Shown here: one piece after another, positions 53,874-64,000 of the stretch
Position numbering within the stretch: position 1 is the stretch's first letter
How the letters are laid out: each line of letters starts with the position of its first letter
Assembly (NCBI GenBank): GCA_014529385.2
Contig: CM043942.1
Location: 106,256,141-106,320,140 of the forward strand
DNA length: 64,000 nucleotides
Origin: Adiantum capillus-veneris
Lineage: Eukaryota > Streptophyta > Polypodiopsida > Polypodiales > Pteridaceae
Reading direction: 5' to 3'
Made by a program: the position numbers and the translations under genes
The notes under the pieces: model-generated
Databases searched by the model: none
The model's input: only the letters and a program-made list of their open reading frames with translations
Told to the model about the DNA's origin: nothing

Positions 53874-55154
53874 AAACCAATAAATAATCAATACAAATCC
53901 ACGGAGAGATGAAGAAGACATTGAAATCTATAAAAAGTGAAAATACAACTTGAGAGTGCATCTATACTGGCATTGCTCCAACCATATTTGTTTTGGAAGT
54001 TGAGGACTTACAATGATGCTCAGAGCACCGCGTATTGTGCATCGTAAAGAGAGATTGTGAGAGAGAGAAAAAAAAAGAGGGAGGAAATAGAGAGAGAGAA
54101 AAAAAAGAGGGAGGAAAAGATTGCTTGATTATCGTAGGTTAATGTTTAATTGAATAAAAAATTGTTAAGTTTTAAAAAAACTAAATGAGTAGAAAAATTT
54201 GATCCTGTCCTACTATAGAGATGGTCAAGTATCAAGACACACACACGGAGTTTGATACATGGTGATGGTTGTTAGAAAACCATCATATCTCTCGTGAGCA
54301 ATTTGACCTCTACAAGCGGTAATTATAATTAATGAATGTTGTAATAATAATTTTGGCTTACTGATTTATCTAATTTGGTCTTGGTTAGTGTAGATTTAGA
54401 GCGATCAAACTTATGTACCTCTAGATGAGGACTTATGTACTGAGTCTAGACGAGGATGAGGAGGACTTAAATTGATAGATATTTTTTTGTAGTCCTCTTT
54501 TAGAAGTGCAAATATGGAAGAAAAAACCCTCATGATTTGTACATAAAAATCATTTGGAGTTTTGGATTTATTTGGAAATAAATTCAAGCATTTTTTTTGT
54601 GCTTCAAATTATGTAGGTAAGGTGTGACATGTGAATTTAAAGTTTATTATCATTTATTTTGTATACATTTCAAAATGCAATTGATATTTGATATGTTTTA
54701 TGCACGTCAAAATTAAAGAAAAAATGTCCCAAATGAGCATCTTTATTTTTGAAAATCTATGTAGCGGCAATATACTCGTAATTTTAGACATAATTGATGG
54801 GGTAACAGTCATGAATATATATACATGACTATTATCTTGCACATTTCTATTGGACCACTACTGTGCTCTTTGCCAATGCTATTGCCACTCACACAATTCT
54901 TTCTCTTTCTATTTTTGTTTGTTAATCAGCGGTGGCATTGCTAACAATTTTGAACTTTTCCTCTTATAGTGTTAAAAGCATAGCATCGTTGTTTGCAACA
55001 TCTTGAACATTGATCCCTCATATTTTGGTCTCTTCATTCATCACCATTGTCATTGCCAACATATCCATTATATCTATCCTTGCGATGGTGGACATGTTCT
55101 CTGTCATTGCCAGCATATCCATCATATCTATCCCTGCAATTGACATGCTCTCCA
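53874..55154. other. Non-coding; upstream part of CACTA element
   Basis: No gene is recognised. It has A/G-rich tracts (54,040-54,120), A/T-rich DNA and, at about 55,050-55,150, two 55-65-bp imperfect repeats with core CATATCCAT(T/C)ATATCTATCC. CACTA terminal repeats were not found. Confidence 0.5.
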
Positions 55155-55385
55155 TGAGTCCAAAATAGGGTTGTAGGGAAATGCATACAGATTGGAGAAT
55201 ATGAAGGAAGCTCAAGGCACACAACAGAGAGTGTATTACTTAGTGTGAAATGGAAAGGTAAGTTAGCTCTAGAGTAATGGGTGTATGTACAATGCACAAG
55301 GAGAAAAACCTCATAGTGAGGGAAAAAATACCCCAGTGGTCCTAAGTGTGCTCACACACATCACTACCAAATGTATATGGTAACA
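55155..55385 (-). repeat. 3' LTR of copia 2
   Basis: On the + strand it ends GTATATGGTAACA, next to the purine tract (55,386-55,398, CCCAGGGGGGATT on the minus strand). The outer end is less certain. Confidence 0.82.
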
Positions 55386-55454
55386 AATCCCCCCTGGGAG
55401 TGATGCCGTGAACAAGAGCTGGCACATAACGTATAGGGAAGTGCCATGCCATGA

Positions 55455-55982
55455 TCAGTCCACAAAGGCAAGAAAGCACAAATATTTCCCAAAAGCTTCA
55501 AACTTCTCACGAGACAATGCCTTTGTGAAAATATCTACAAGGTTGTCCTGCATTGGCACATAAGCCAAGACGATCTCTCCTGTTGAGAGCCTCTCCCTAA
55601 CATAGTGGTAATGCACCTCAATGTGCTTTGTGCAAGCATGAAAAACTAGGTTCCTCGTAATTATCAATGCACTCTGATTGTAAATGTAGATGGTGTTGGT
55701 AGTGTCCTATCCAACACCCAAATCAGCCATAAGGCGTCTGATCTATACACACTCAACCATAGCTATGAAGATTGCCCTACATTCAGCCTCACAACTAGAA
55801 GTAGCATGTAAAGCATGTAAATCTGGCAGCAATGAACCCCGCTTGGGATAAAACAAGCCAAGATGAAAAGTGCCACTCAAGTAGTGAAAATTTCTCTTAA
55901 CAGCCTACCAATGCTTAGACCCTAGGCTATGCATAAATTTGCTGACCTGTGAGACTGCAAACTGAATATCCGGCCTCGTGTT
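55455..55982 (-). pseudogene. Copia 2 RNase H
   Basis: The minus strand continues from RT with TRPDIQFAVSQVSKFMHSLG, then in broken frames SCEAE and finally CTKHIEVHYHYVRERL and DIFTKALSREKFEAFGKYLC, the usual end of copia pol. Confidence 0.85.
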
Positions 55983-56747
55983 TCATACATAAAGAAGGCA
56001 TCCAATAATAGTTTTGTAAAGAGTGACATTGGCAAGATCACTAGCATCATGAAGACTCAATTTGAAACCAATTTCCATGGGGGTGGTAATAGGTTTGCAA
56101 TCCTCAAGTCCAAACTTACTAAGCAATGTCTCTACGTAACTTGTATGACATAAGGCAATACCACCATCACATTGCTTAAACTCTATGCTCAAGTGATGAT
56201 GCAACAACCCCAAATATTTCATCTTGAAAGTAGCATTCAAATCAGCCTTAAATTTAGCAATATGTGCCTCATTTAATCTAGTGATCAACAAATCATCCAT
56301 ATATAGAACAGCAATGAGAAGTACACTGCCCTCATGCTTTACATACAATGTGATTTCTGCTGGATTGTTACAAAAGCCTTGTTTGAACAAATGAGTGTCA
56401 GATTTCTTATACCAAGCACAAGTGGATTGCTTCAACCCATACAAAGATTTATTACATCTGCACACTTTATCTTCTTTCCCTTTAATGACAAAATCATGAG
56501 GCTGCATTACATAAACTTCCTCAAATATATCACCATTCAAGAAAGAAATAACAATATCTGATTGATGTACATCCCAACCAAAATGACCTACCAATACACA
56601 TAGAAAACAAAAAAAAGCCATACGACAAGTAGGAGCAAAAGTATCTACATAATATATGCCTTTCTGCTGTGCATAACCTTTTGCAACAAGTTGAGCCTTA
56701 TAGTGATCAATCTCACCATCTGGCTTACATTTCAACTTGTAACCCAC
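55983..56747 (-). pseudogene. Copia 2 reverse transcriptase
   Basis: An open run of 254 codons: YKLKCKPDGEIDHYKAQLVA, GYAQQKGI, HQSDIVISFLNGDIFEEVY, LYGLKQ, the catalytic LYMDDLLI and YLGLLHHHLSIEF. It is the most intact part of copia 2, but upstream and downstream frames are broken. Confidence 0.9.
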
Positions 56748-58041
56748 TTTGTATCAATGAACTCTTTGCCAGGAGGCAAATTACATAAAGTTCGTGTGTA
56801 ATTTTCTATAAGTGCATCATATTTTGATTGCATGGCAGCCATCCAATTTTTAGAATTTTGTGTTTCATCAAAAGCCAGAGGCTCCTCAACATCGCATAAG
56901 CTATAAACAACCAAAGCATAAAAATTTGATGCATAAGATGCATGTAGATAACTTGAACGAGTAAGACTAGATAAAGGTGCAACCAATTTGCAACCATGCA
57001 AAGTATGCACCATCCATTTTGGCATACCTCTAGCCTGCTCATTCTCAACCTTTTCCTCATCAAGTACATCTGCATCAGTAATAGGATAATCTGTAACATT
57101 TTCAAACCATAGGATGTACATTTTCCTCATTCAAATTTACATGCCACCATTGAAAAGAGGCAACAAACTTTCATAAATATCCCGTGAGTTTACATTACTG
57201 TCTCTAGTACATGACAACATGGGCTGAATAGAATCTTCCAAAAATGCAACACTCGTGAAACCAAGATACACTTTGTTTGTGGATGGTACAACATGTAACC
57301 TTTTCTTTCAGCACTATAATCAACAAAAATTCATTTGATAGCCTTATCATCCAATTTTCTATGTTGCGCTTGTGGCACCAAAGCATAATACAAACATCCC
57401 AAAACACGCATGTGATCAATAGATGGTTTTCTATCATGCCATTCTTCACATGGAGTCATAAACTACAAAGCTTTCATAGGACACTGCTTGAAGCACATAA
57501 AACACTTTGGACTTTGCTTTAAGTGGATACACTTAAAACACTTTGGACTTTGCTTTAAGTGGATACACTCATGCATGCCTGGAGTAATCATCAATGAAAT
57601 TCACAAACTAAAGTCACGAAGATGCCCAAAGATGAAGTTTGCGTGGGCCCACAAACATCACTATGCACAAGCTACAACCTGCATGTAGCCCTTATTGAAC
57701 CATCCTTTGGAAACTTTGAACGCTGCATCTGAACCAAAATACAACCTTCACAAACATGCTACAGAGGTGCTTCAAGAGATGGCAAAGAATCAACCATCTT
57801 ATATTTTTGCAAACACAGCAAACTGACAAAATTCGGATGTCCAAAATGTGCATGCCAAAGTTTTGCATCTGAAACTTTCTTTCAATCTACAACTGCATTT
57901 GCAAAATTTTTCCTACACTTGTCATACAAAGTGAGCTTATATAGCCCTCAACATAAAATGCTAGATGCAACAATTTCGTCACCAAAACTCAGATCATGAA
58001 TTGTACATCTGTCATCCACTAATTTAAAAACAAGACCAAGT
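56748..58041 (-). pseudogene. Copia 2 integrase and linker, decayed
   Basis: In broken minus-strand frames: W-H-x-H-x-G-H-P (HHCC start, near 57,850), HVCEGC-like, VHSDVCGP, then EEWHDRKPSIDHMRV, IFVDYSAERKGYM and a linker to RT. A 36-bp stretch (AACACTTTGGACTTTGC...) is tandemly duplicated at 57,498-57,570. The catalytic core is largely missing between about 57,480 and 57,640. Confidence 0.75.
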
Positions 58042-58668
58042 CTAAAACAAAAGACTCTTTTTGATCCCAGGTACATAAAGTGCATCAAAAAGTGTGAAAT
58101 AATTGCTATTCACAAAACAGTTAGCAAAATCTTCCCAGCTTCCTTCTTCCTTGTTGGCACAAGTGACTGAATTCCCATGAGGGATATCCACGAGTGAGAA
58201 AAACAAGCCACAATGAGAGGTAATGTGCTTTGTAGCACCACTATCAAAGTACCACACATGAGCATCTACATCAATTGACATACATGCATCATTGACAAAA
58301 GGATCATAAGTGCACTTTGCACCAAAAGTCCATTTTGCATTTACATCAACATGAGCATGTACATCAATTGACATACATGCATCATTGACAAATGGACCAT
58401 AAGTGCACTCTGCACTAAAATTCCATTTTGCATTTACATCAACATCACAATCTCCTTTCACAGAAGACTCTACAATTTTTGCACTTGTAGTGGAATCAGT
58501 CTCTTTCTTCTTGACCTCTTTTGCCTTCAATTTAGGACACTGTTTGATATAGTGACCATTAGCTTTACAATAATGGAAACACATCTTCTTGTTGCCCTTT
58601 TCACCAAAATTTCCAGACAATGTGTCGCTAGCAAAAGCATTGGAAACATGTAATTTGCCACTCGCCAA
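58042..58668 (-). pseudogene. Copia 2 gag end with knuckle, and protease
   Basis: A 208-codon open stretch. CFHYCKANGHYIKQC is a zinc knuckle with one extra residue in the first loop (CX3C instead of CX2C). The protease has WYFDSGATKHITSHCGLF (active D-S-G-A). Between them a 31-residue unit (NAKW.F.A.CTY.PFVNDAC) occurs twice through a 93-bp duplication. It ends ALYVPGIKKSLL, as in other copia proteases. Confidence 0.85.
58258..58443. repeat. 93-bp in-frame tandem duplication in copia 2 gag-protease
   Basis: ATGAGCAT(C/G)TACATCAATTG begins at 58,258 and again at 58,351. The two units differ at about eight positions and keep the frame (31 codons). Confidence 0.9.
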
Positions 58669-59420
58669 AGAACCATGAGAAGTGGCTACATTGTTGTTAC
58701 CACTTTTCCTCTGAGCAACAATAAAAGCCTATTCAAACGCACACTATTTAGCCTTGTTTTTATTGAGAGTGACTCTTGCAATAGCAATGTGCATAATGCA
58801 TCAAACTTGACAACTTTTGGATTTCCTTGGGTCTAAGCCTTCAAATACTAGCAAAAGTCTGGTAAGAATCTGGCAAAGCATCAAGAACAATTTGCACGAG
58901 GGAATCGTCAAAAATGAATTCACCTACAGAAATAAGTTGCTCATTAATATCCTTGATACCAGCAAGAAAATTGTCCATTTCATCTTCCTCATGCATAATC
59001 TTTGATTCCAGCTCTTCATGCAGCAATGCAATTTTAGCCTCATCACGAATTGCATAAAGACCAATCAGAATATCCCAAGCCTATGTTGTAGATTTAGTTG
59101 AACGAATATGAGGAGTAATAGTGTGCTTCATAGTTAATGCAATCAATGCATGAGACTACATATCTCATATATCCCAACGAGCTTGCTTAGCCATAGGAAA
59201 AACAACTCTAGCAATAGTAATCCCACCAAAACCTACAAATATCCTTTATATTGTTTGTATCCATAAAACTAGGATGTACATCACTACTCCTCACAAGATT
59301 CTAGACACCCTTTGACACAAGAACATGTTGTATCATGTAAGCCCACATCAGGTAATTGTCCCCATCCAATCTATCCTCAACACCAAACATCTTGAACACA
59401 TATGTGTTGTTGTCAGCCAT
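58669..59420 (-). pseudogene. Copia 2 gag, decayed
   Basis: ATG at 59,420 gives MADNNTYVFKMFGVEDRLDG and NYLMWAYMIQHVL, the start of a copia gag (UBN2-type). After a few dozen codons stops appear. A later fragment (59,026-58,841) has EELESKIMHEEDEMDNFLAG and DALPDSYQTF, the gag C-terminal half. Confidence 0.75.
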
Positions 59421-59710
59421 GGAGAATATCTGTACCTGATGTGAAAGCTGCCCAAAAAGAGGAGAAACAAAGCAAGAGTAATGTGTGCTATATAGCACAA
59501 CCCAAAGAAGACTATAAGGGACTAGTTATGAAAAAAAGGAAACTCATTTTTTTTTTGCACAAAATGAGGAAATAGCCTGCATAGCACTGCTTGCAGTGGA
59601 AATGGATTCTGAAATGAGCTCAAATCAAAATTTTGAGCAGACGAAGCTCTACAAGATTTACCAAAGTATGTTTTAACTTTTTGACACTCACCAAAGCTTA
59701 CAAAAGTCTA

Positions 59711-59840
59711 AGAAAGTGAGTAGGCATCTGCTCGTGATGCTGGCGACTAAGCCTGGGAGGATGCAACCTGATCTGAGAAAGTGAGCCAGCATCTGCTCAT
59801 GATGCTGGCGACTAAGCCTGGGAGGATGCAACCTGATCTG
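59711..59840. repeat. 65-bp tandem duplication beside copia 2 primer site
   Basis: AGAAAGTGAG...CAACCTGATCTG occurs at 59,711 and 59,776 with a few differences. The right unit runs into the primer-site region. Confidence 0.88.
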
Positions 59841-59848
59841 ATACTCAT
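59836..59848 (-). other. Primer-binding site of copia 2 (imperfect)
   Basis: On the minus strand ATGAGTATCAGATC follows the LTR. It is the initiator-Met site TGGTATCAGAGC with an extra base and one change. Confidence 0.55.
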
Positions 59849-60076
59849 TGTTGGAAATAGGGTTGCAAGTAAACACACACAGCTTGGAGAAGATGAAGAA
59901 AGCTCAAAGAACACAATAGAGAGTGTATTACTTAGTGTGGAATGGTAAGATAAGTTAGCCCTATAGTGATGGACGTATATACAATGCACCGGGAAAAAAC
60001 CTCCCAGTGAGGAAAAAAATTCCTCGATGGTCATAAGTGTGTTCACACACATCACTATCACGTGTATATGGTAACA
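59849..60076 (-). repeat. 5' LTR of copia 2 (228 bp)
   Basis: On the + strand TGTTGG...GGTAACA. It aligns with 55,155-55,385 and 21,289-21,510. Confidence 0.88.
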
Positions 60077-61061
60077 TCCTCAACGGCGATGAGTTCTTCA
60101 AGTTGTAGTTTAGCATTATATGGGATGAACGGGGCATGTTTAAGATCACTAGAGACAATCTTTATTGTCTCACAAGCTCAAAGGTCACTCTTGAGAGGTA
60201 ATCAAGCTATTTGTTCCAAGATTTGTTAGTAATATGAATGCTACTTTATGTTTCCATGCATTTGTTTGATATGATGTTGTTATCTATTATAGAAAAAAGA
60301 TAAATTTGTATCTTATGAATCTCAATAAGGCCAAAGATCCACAATAGCCTCATTTTGGTGACTACAAACTTTTTGAGAGTTACATGAAGAAGGAAACTTA
60401 TTGGGCTCACTTGCATGGGGAGTCTATACTTTTGATTGAAAGGCTGCAAGTAGAAGGTCCACAACTTTCAAATTCTTTTGACCAATTCAACAAGATGAGC
60501 ATGAAGAATCATATATTATAGGTAGTCATTTAAGCATTGTATTTATTATATTATAGGCATGTTTGGGTTTAGGCAATATCAAATTGACCATTTTTTTCAC
60601 TTGTCACTATGTATGTAGGCTTTTCTTTGTCTCATGGATGCAATGAAGTCTTTAGACATGAGCAAGAAGATGTCGAAACTTATTTTTTGGCATAGCAAGT
60701 TATTTATTGGTTTGTATCCTTACCTCATATATTCAATATTTTTGAATAGGCTATGTGATGGTGTAATCGTTATGTGAAAGATTTTGTTTCTTAAAAACTC
60801 CTTCCTCCATGCCAACCATCACACCATCTTTGGCACCCTTCACATTCTCTTTGGTAGCAAGTACACCTCTTATGGCACCCTCCTTGATGGTGGCCAATAC
60901 ATCCTCTTTGGTGCATACTACTTCTTTTGTTGCAAAGTCTTCTCTTGGAAACGAGGCTTGGGAGAGGAGGCCTCTCACGTAATCTGCTGATAAGTCTTGA
61001 AGCATTGTTTGCAAATGCGTGCTCCTTACTTGGTACTAGTACGGCCAGCCACCTTTGGCAG

Positions 61062-61154
<93 letters not shown>

Positions 61155-63087
61155 ATCATGCGCAGAGGACTTTTGGATTGTAGGATTCAGCTCGCAGCTC
61201 TTGACACGTGTAAAGGGCACTCTCACTATCGTTATAGAAGACATATAAATGCCAATCAATGTCTATTGGGATAATGAGTGCACAATTCTTACCAAATTGT
61301 TGTTGATGTTTTTCTTGTGGATATCTCACAAATTGATAAGTTTGCAATTACAAGGTAGATTTGGGTAATGAATACTTATTTGCTTCCTATGTTGCATAGT
61401 AGCATCTTTCTTGACTTGATTAATGCTTGGTTTTCTTGTAGCATCAAATAATTTTTTTGCGATACAAAACACAAATCTATATAGCAGAGACAATGTACCG
61501 TGTCGTGTGGTTGCTAGGCTTATCTTTGCATATTTCCCTACAAGATTACTAGTGGATAGTCTAGGTCCAATCCCATATGGTAAGTAACTACTTTTTTGAC
61601 TATTACCTAAGGATAATTATGGTAGTATGTTTACACACACAATCAATTCATTTTGTAGACGGCATGAGTGCTCCCAAGTGGAACACATTTTCTAGGGTTC
61701 TAGTGATGGGGTACATGGATCTTGCATGTGCGTTCCTGGCCAATGAGGGTTTTTTGATGACCATGTGTGGCAAAGCACATCAGAGAATTCATTGTATAAT
61801 TAGAGGAATATTGGGGTCACTTAAAGGCCTTTTAAGAATTCAAAAAAGATCCAGCACAACCAATGGCATGGAAGACACTGTAACGGAGATATTTTTCAAA
61901 AACTATGCATAGTATATGAACTTGGTTTTAAAAAAATATCAATTGAAGAGAAATTATATCCTATTGAAGAAAATTTGACAAAAGTAATCTAATGATTATG
62001 ATTTTGTAGGGTTTCAAGTTAAAGAGAAGCTTTCTTAGATTCTCCTCATTTAAAATAGTACTAATAATAAGGGCATATAAAGGAAATAAGAAAAAAATTG
62101 ATCTCTTTATGTTTCAACCTTGTTGTAGTCTTCTCTCTCCCTTAAACACTGCAAACAACTTCTCCATCATCTATATTCTTCATGGCTTCCATGGAAGATC
62201 AAGAAATCCACACAAAACTATTGAATCTTTCATTGTTTTGAATACTCTTGATGAGAGAAATCAATGTATACCACTTGCCATAACAAAATGCTCTTGGATA
62301 TTACTTCAATCAAGAAAGACAAAGAGAACAAGCTCAAATGATGTTTTGGCTTCATGGAAAGGAAGGGTGAAAGACTTTAGAGTTAGTGAGAATAGAAGTA
62401 GTGTTAAAGAAGTTCTTGCTCAACATGTATATATGCATAGATAACTTACTCTAAGTGAATGGACAGTCTATCTTCCCATAAACAAACCAAACTATACATT
62501 CTTTTGATTTTCCTTATGCAAGTATTAGGTAGGAGAAGTCTTCATCTTGGTTTTCTTTCTCTTTTGCAAATGTTTATCCTTCCTCCTACAAATAATCAAA
62601 ATCAGTGGAGTGCATTATTGGAATTTAATGTTTACCATTCATTTATAGGCAACCAACAATATCTAGGAAGAACAAACAGACAACTTGGTGAATTGGGAGT
62701 CTTTTTTTACGATCATTTCTTTCATGTGGGAAATGATCTCTCTTCTAGAACACTAGAATAAATCTCTTTATTAGCATTCACCAGCATTGATTGGCCTCTT
62801 CCAACAAGTGAGATTAGTGAAGCTTATCACTTGAAACTTTTTATGAAGTTCAAAAAGGACTCAAGCGAGCAATTGCTAGTCAAATAGTGAAAATCAAGAT
62901 ATGCATGCCCGTTCATGTCTTTATTGATTTCTTTGTGACTAGTGAGACCATTAGACTGAAGAATACTATGCTGGTTTGCAATAATATCGATTATGATACT
63001 ATTTTGGAGTTTTTGAAGGGATGGTATTGCAAAATCAAGGAAGGAATTCAATGCAGAGTAGATTTGAAAGGGCGGTGGTAATGTGTG
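60077..63087. other. No recognised gene; short ORFs and a (CT)n tract
   Basis: Several short open stretches (60,300-60,480, 61,577-61,912, 62,109-62,444, 62,459-62,761 on +) show no motif I can name. Some are separated by GTA(A/T)GT- and TTGTAG-like sites, as decayed exons would be. Part of the right end should be LTR of the chromodomain element, whose left border I could not find. Confidence 0.45.
61063..61152. repeat. (CT)n microsatellite
   Basis: About 45 CT units without interruption. Confidence 0.97.
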
Positions 63088-63187
63088 TGCTAGTCTCCAC
63101 CCAACAGTGCTATCTTATAGCCTCCCCCTAGCGTACACACTGTCCGGCCGTGCTGGTGGCCTTGCCCGTAGGACCCATGTCCTTACA
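63088..63187 (-). repeat. Start of a 3' LTR (minus strand), left border unknown
   Basis: On the minus strand a purine run (63,190-63,199) is followed by TGTAAGGACATGGGTCC, the expected LTR start. A TATAAG box lies near 63,115. The LTR must extend further left than shown. Confidence 0.5.
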
Positions 63188-63189
63188 TT

Positions 63190-63408
63190 ACCCCCCCTTG
63201 GAGAATCATTTTTGTCCTCAAAAATGAACGTAGGAAAATGTTTCTTAAGTGCGGAGACATTCTCCCATGTAGAACCTTCTTCAGGTCTATCTAGCCATTT
63301 TACCAACACCTGTCGTCTGACATGATGTTTGGTGTGAAGCTCATGAGAATCCAAAATCTTTTTAGGCTCATGAGGGATGCTTGGCAGTTTGATAAGGTCA
63401 ACTAACAC
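63190..63408 (-). pseudogene. Chromodomain end of a Ty3 integrase
   Basis: The minus-strand frame reads PKKILDSHELHTKHHVRRQV, LVKWLDRPEEGSTWENVSAL and HFPTFIFEDK. This is the chromodomain (VLVKW.....EATWE pattern) that ends chromovirus integrases and directs insertion to chromatin. It lies just upstream of the LTR, as expected. A frame change separates it from the preceding integrase part. Confidence 0.85.
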
Positions 63409-63589
63409 ACCTGTGTCAACAATGACAATGTCATTTTGTCCTAGCTGTTTTGTAAAAGGCTAACATGGAAAATAAGATGAGCTCCTGAGTGCTCTGGAAG
63501 AGCTAACTTAGAGGCCACTTGACCTATACGTTTGAGAATGGTAGATGGTCCACAATAGCATGGTAAAATTTTATCAACTTTTCTTGTCT

Positions 63590-64000
63590 TCAAACTTTTT
63601 GAATGCTCTGAAACTTTGAGGAAAACCTTGTCTCCTTCTTCAAAAGTAGCAACACGATGATGCTCATCTGCGTACTTCTTATATCAATATTGAGCTTGCT
63701 TAACATTTTGTCGAGCAACTCAAAGCATGTCAAAATGGTCTTGGAGAAAATCCTTTGCTTGTTGTATCTTCTCCTTAGCCAACCCCACTGTAACAAGTGA
63801 TCTAGGTTGAAATCCATACAAAATCATAAATGGAATAAATCCTGTAGTCACATGCTTTGAACTATTATAAGCAAACTCCAATATAGGTAAGTCATCTTCC
63901 CAATTTGTTTGCTTCTTGCTAATGTACGCTCTTAGCATATCCTCTAGCACTTGATTAACTCTTTCTGTTTGACCCTCCGTTTCTGGATGATCAGCCGTAC
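63590..64000 (-). pseudogene. Chromovirus integrase, C-terminal half (cut by window)
   Basis: From the right edge, the minus strand gives [50 protein letters not shown], then in the next frame a stretch for the GPY-like region (DKVFLKVSE) near 63,600. The element's RT and gag lie beyond the window. At least two frame changes. Confidence 0.85.

Larger units (their letters stand above)
55155..60076 (-). mobile_element. Ty1/copia element 2
   Basis: LTRs 55,155-55,385 and 59,849-60,076 (231 and 228 bp) enclose, on the minus strand, gag, protease, integrase, RT and RNase H in copia order. The reading frame is broken many times. It is related to copia 1 at 17-21.5 kb. No matching target duplication was found. 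Confidence 0.92.

Noticed and set aside
60791-61274. Serine/leucine and arginine/glutamate ORFs
   Set aside because: Translation of the (CT)n tract at 61,063-61,152.

Overview
The window is plant nuclear DNA made almost entirely of transposable elements. The evidence for a plant is the mix of families: Ty1/copia elements with a near-consensus initiator-Met primer site, Ty3 elements with tRNA-Asp-type and Tat-like primer sites, a chromodomain-bearing Ty3 integrase, and a CACTA (En/Spm) Tnp2-type transposase with DUF4218/DUF4216-like parts. I found no convincing single-copy host gene, rRNA, tRNA or CRISPR array. The species cannot be fixed by reading alone. A large-genome, repeat-rich land plant (a fern or other non-flowering lineage is plausible) fits best. 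All family names come from motif recognition by eye; no search was run.

Left part (1-21.5 kb). A Ty3 element on the + strand (element A) fills 1-8,897: a truncated 5' LTR, a broken gag/protease, a pol frame with one in-frame stop, and a full 2,022-bp 3' LTR. Its pol and protease resemble the Ty3 type I know best from basidiomycete fungi. From 8.9 to 11.6 kb is non-coding DNA with a recurring perfect or near-perfect 22-bp palindrome. From 11.6 to 15.2 kb is a partly duplicated minus-strand module: an unidentified intron-containing gene fragment lying against a Ty3 gag/protease remnant. It is followed by an LTR with an initiator-Met primer site (15,539-16,909). From 16.9 to 21.5 kb is a decayed copia element (copia 1), itself cut by a 1.58-kb insertion and a 257-bp MITE-like insertion.

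Middle (22.3-53.9 kb) is a multi-layer nest. A minus-strand CACTA transposase gene (22.4-25.5 kb, resuming at 53.7-53.9 kb) is split by a 28-kb Ty3 element (element C, LTRs 25,528-25,857 and 53,362-53,693). The integrase frame of element C is split by an 18.96-kb segment bounded by about 20-bp terminal inverted repeats (28,387-47,350). That segment holds a 103-bp hairpin whose right arm received a young 13,457-bp Ty3 element (element B, 30,907-44,363; 595-bp LTRs about 99% alike; GTCCC target duplication). Element B is the best-preserved coding unit. All its main modules lie in one reading frame, separated by three stop codons, and a second retropepsin-like domain lies downstream of the integrase.

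Right part (54-64 kb). A second copia element (copia 2, minus strand, 55,155-60,076) retains both short LTRs. Unrecognised non-coding DNA follows, and the window ends in the integrase/chromodomain end of another minus-strand Ty3 element (63.2-64 kb).
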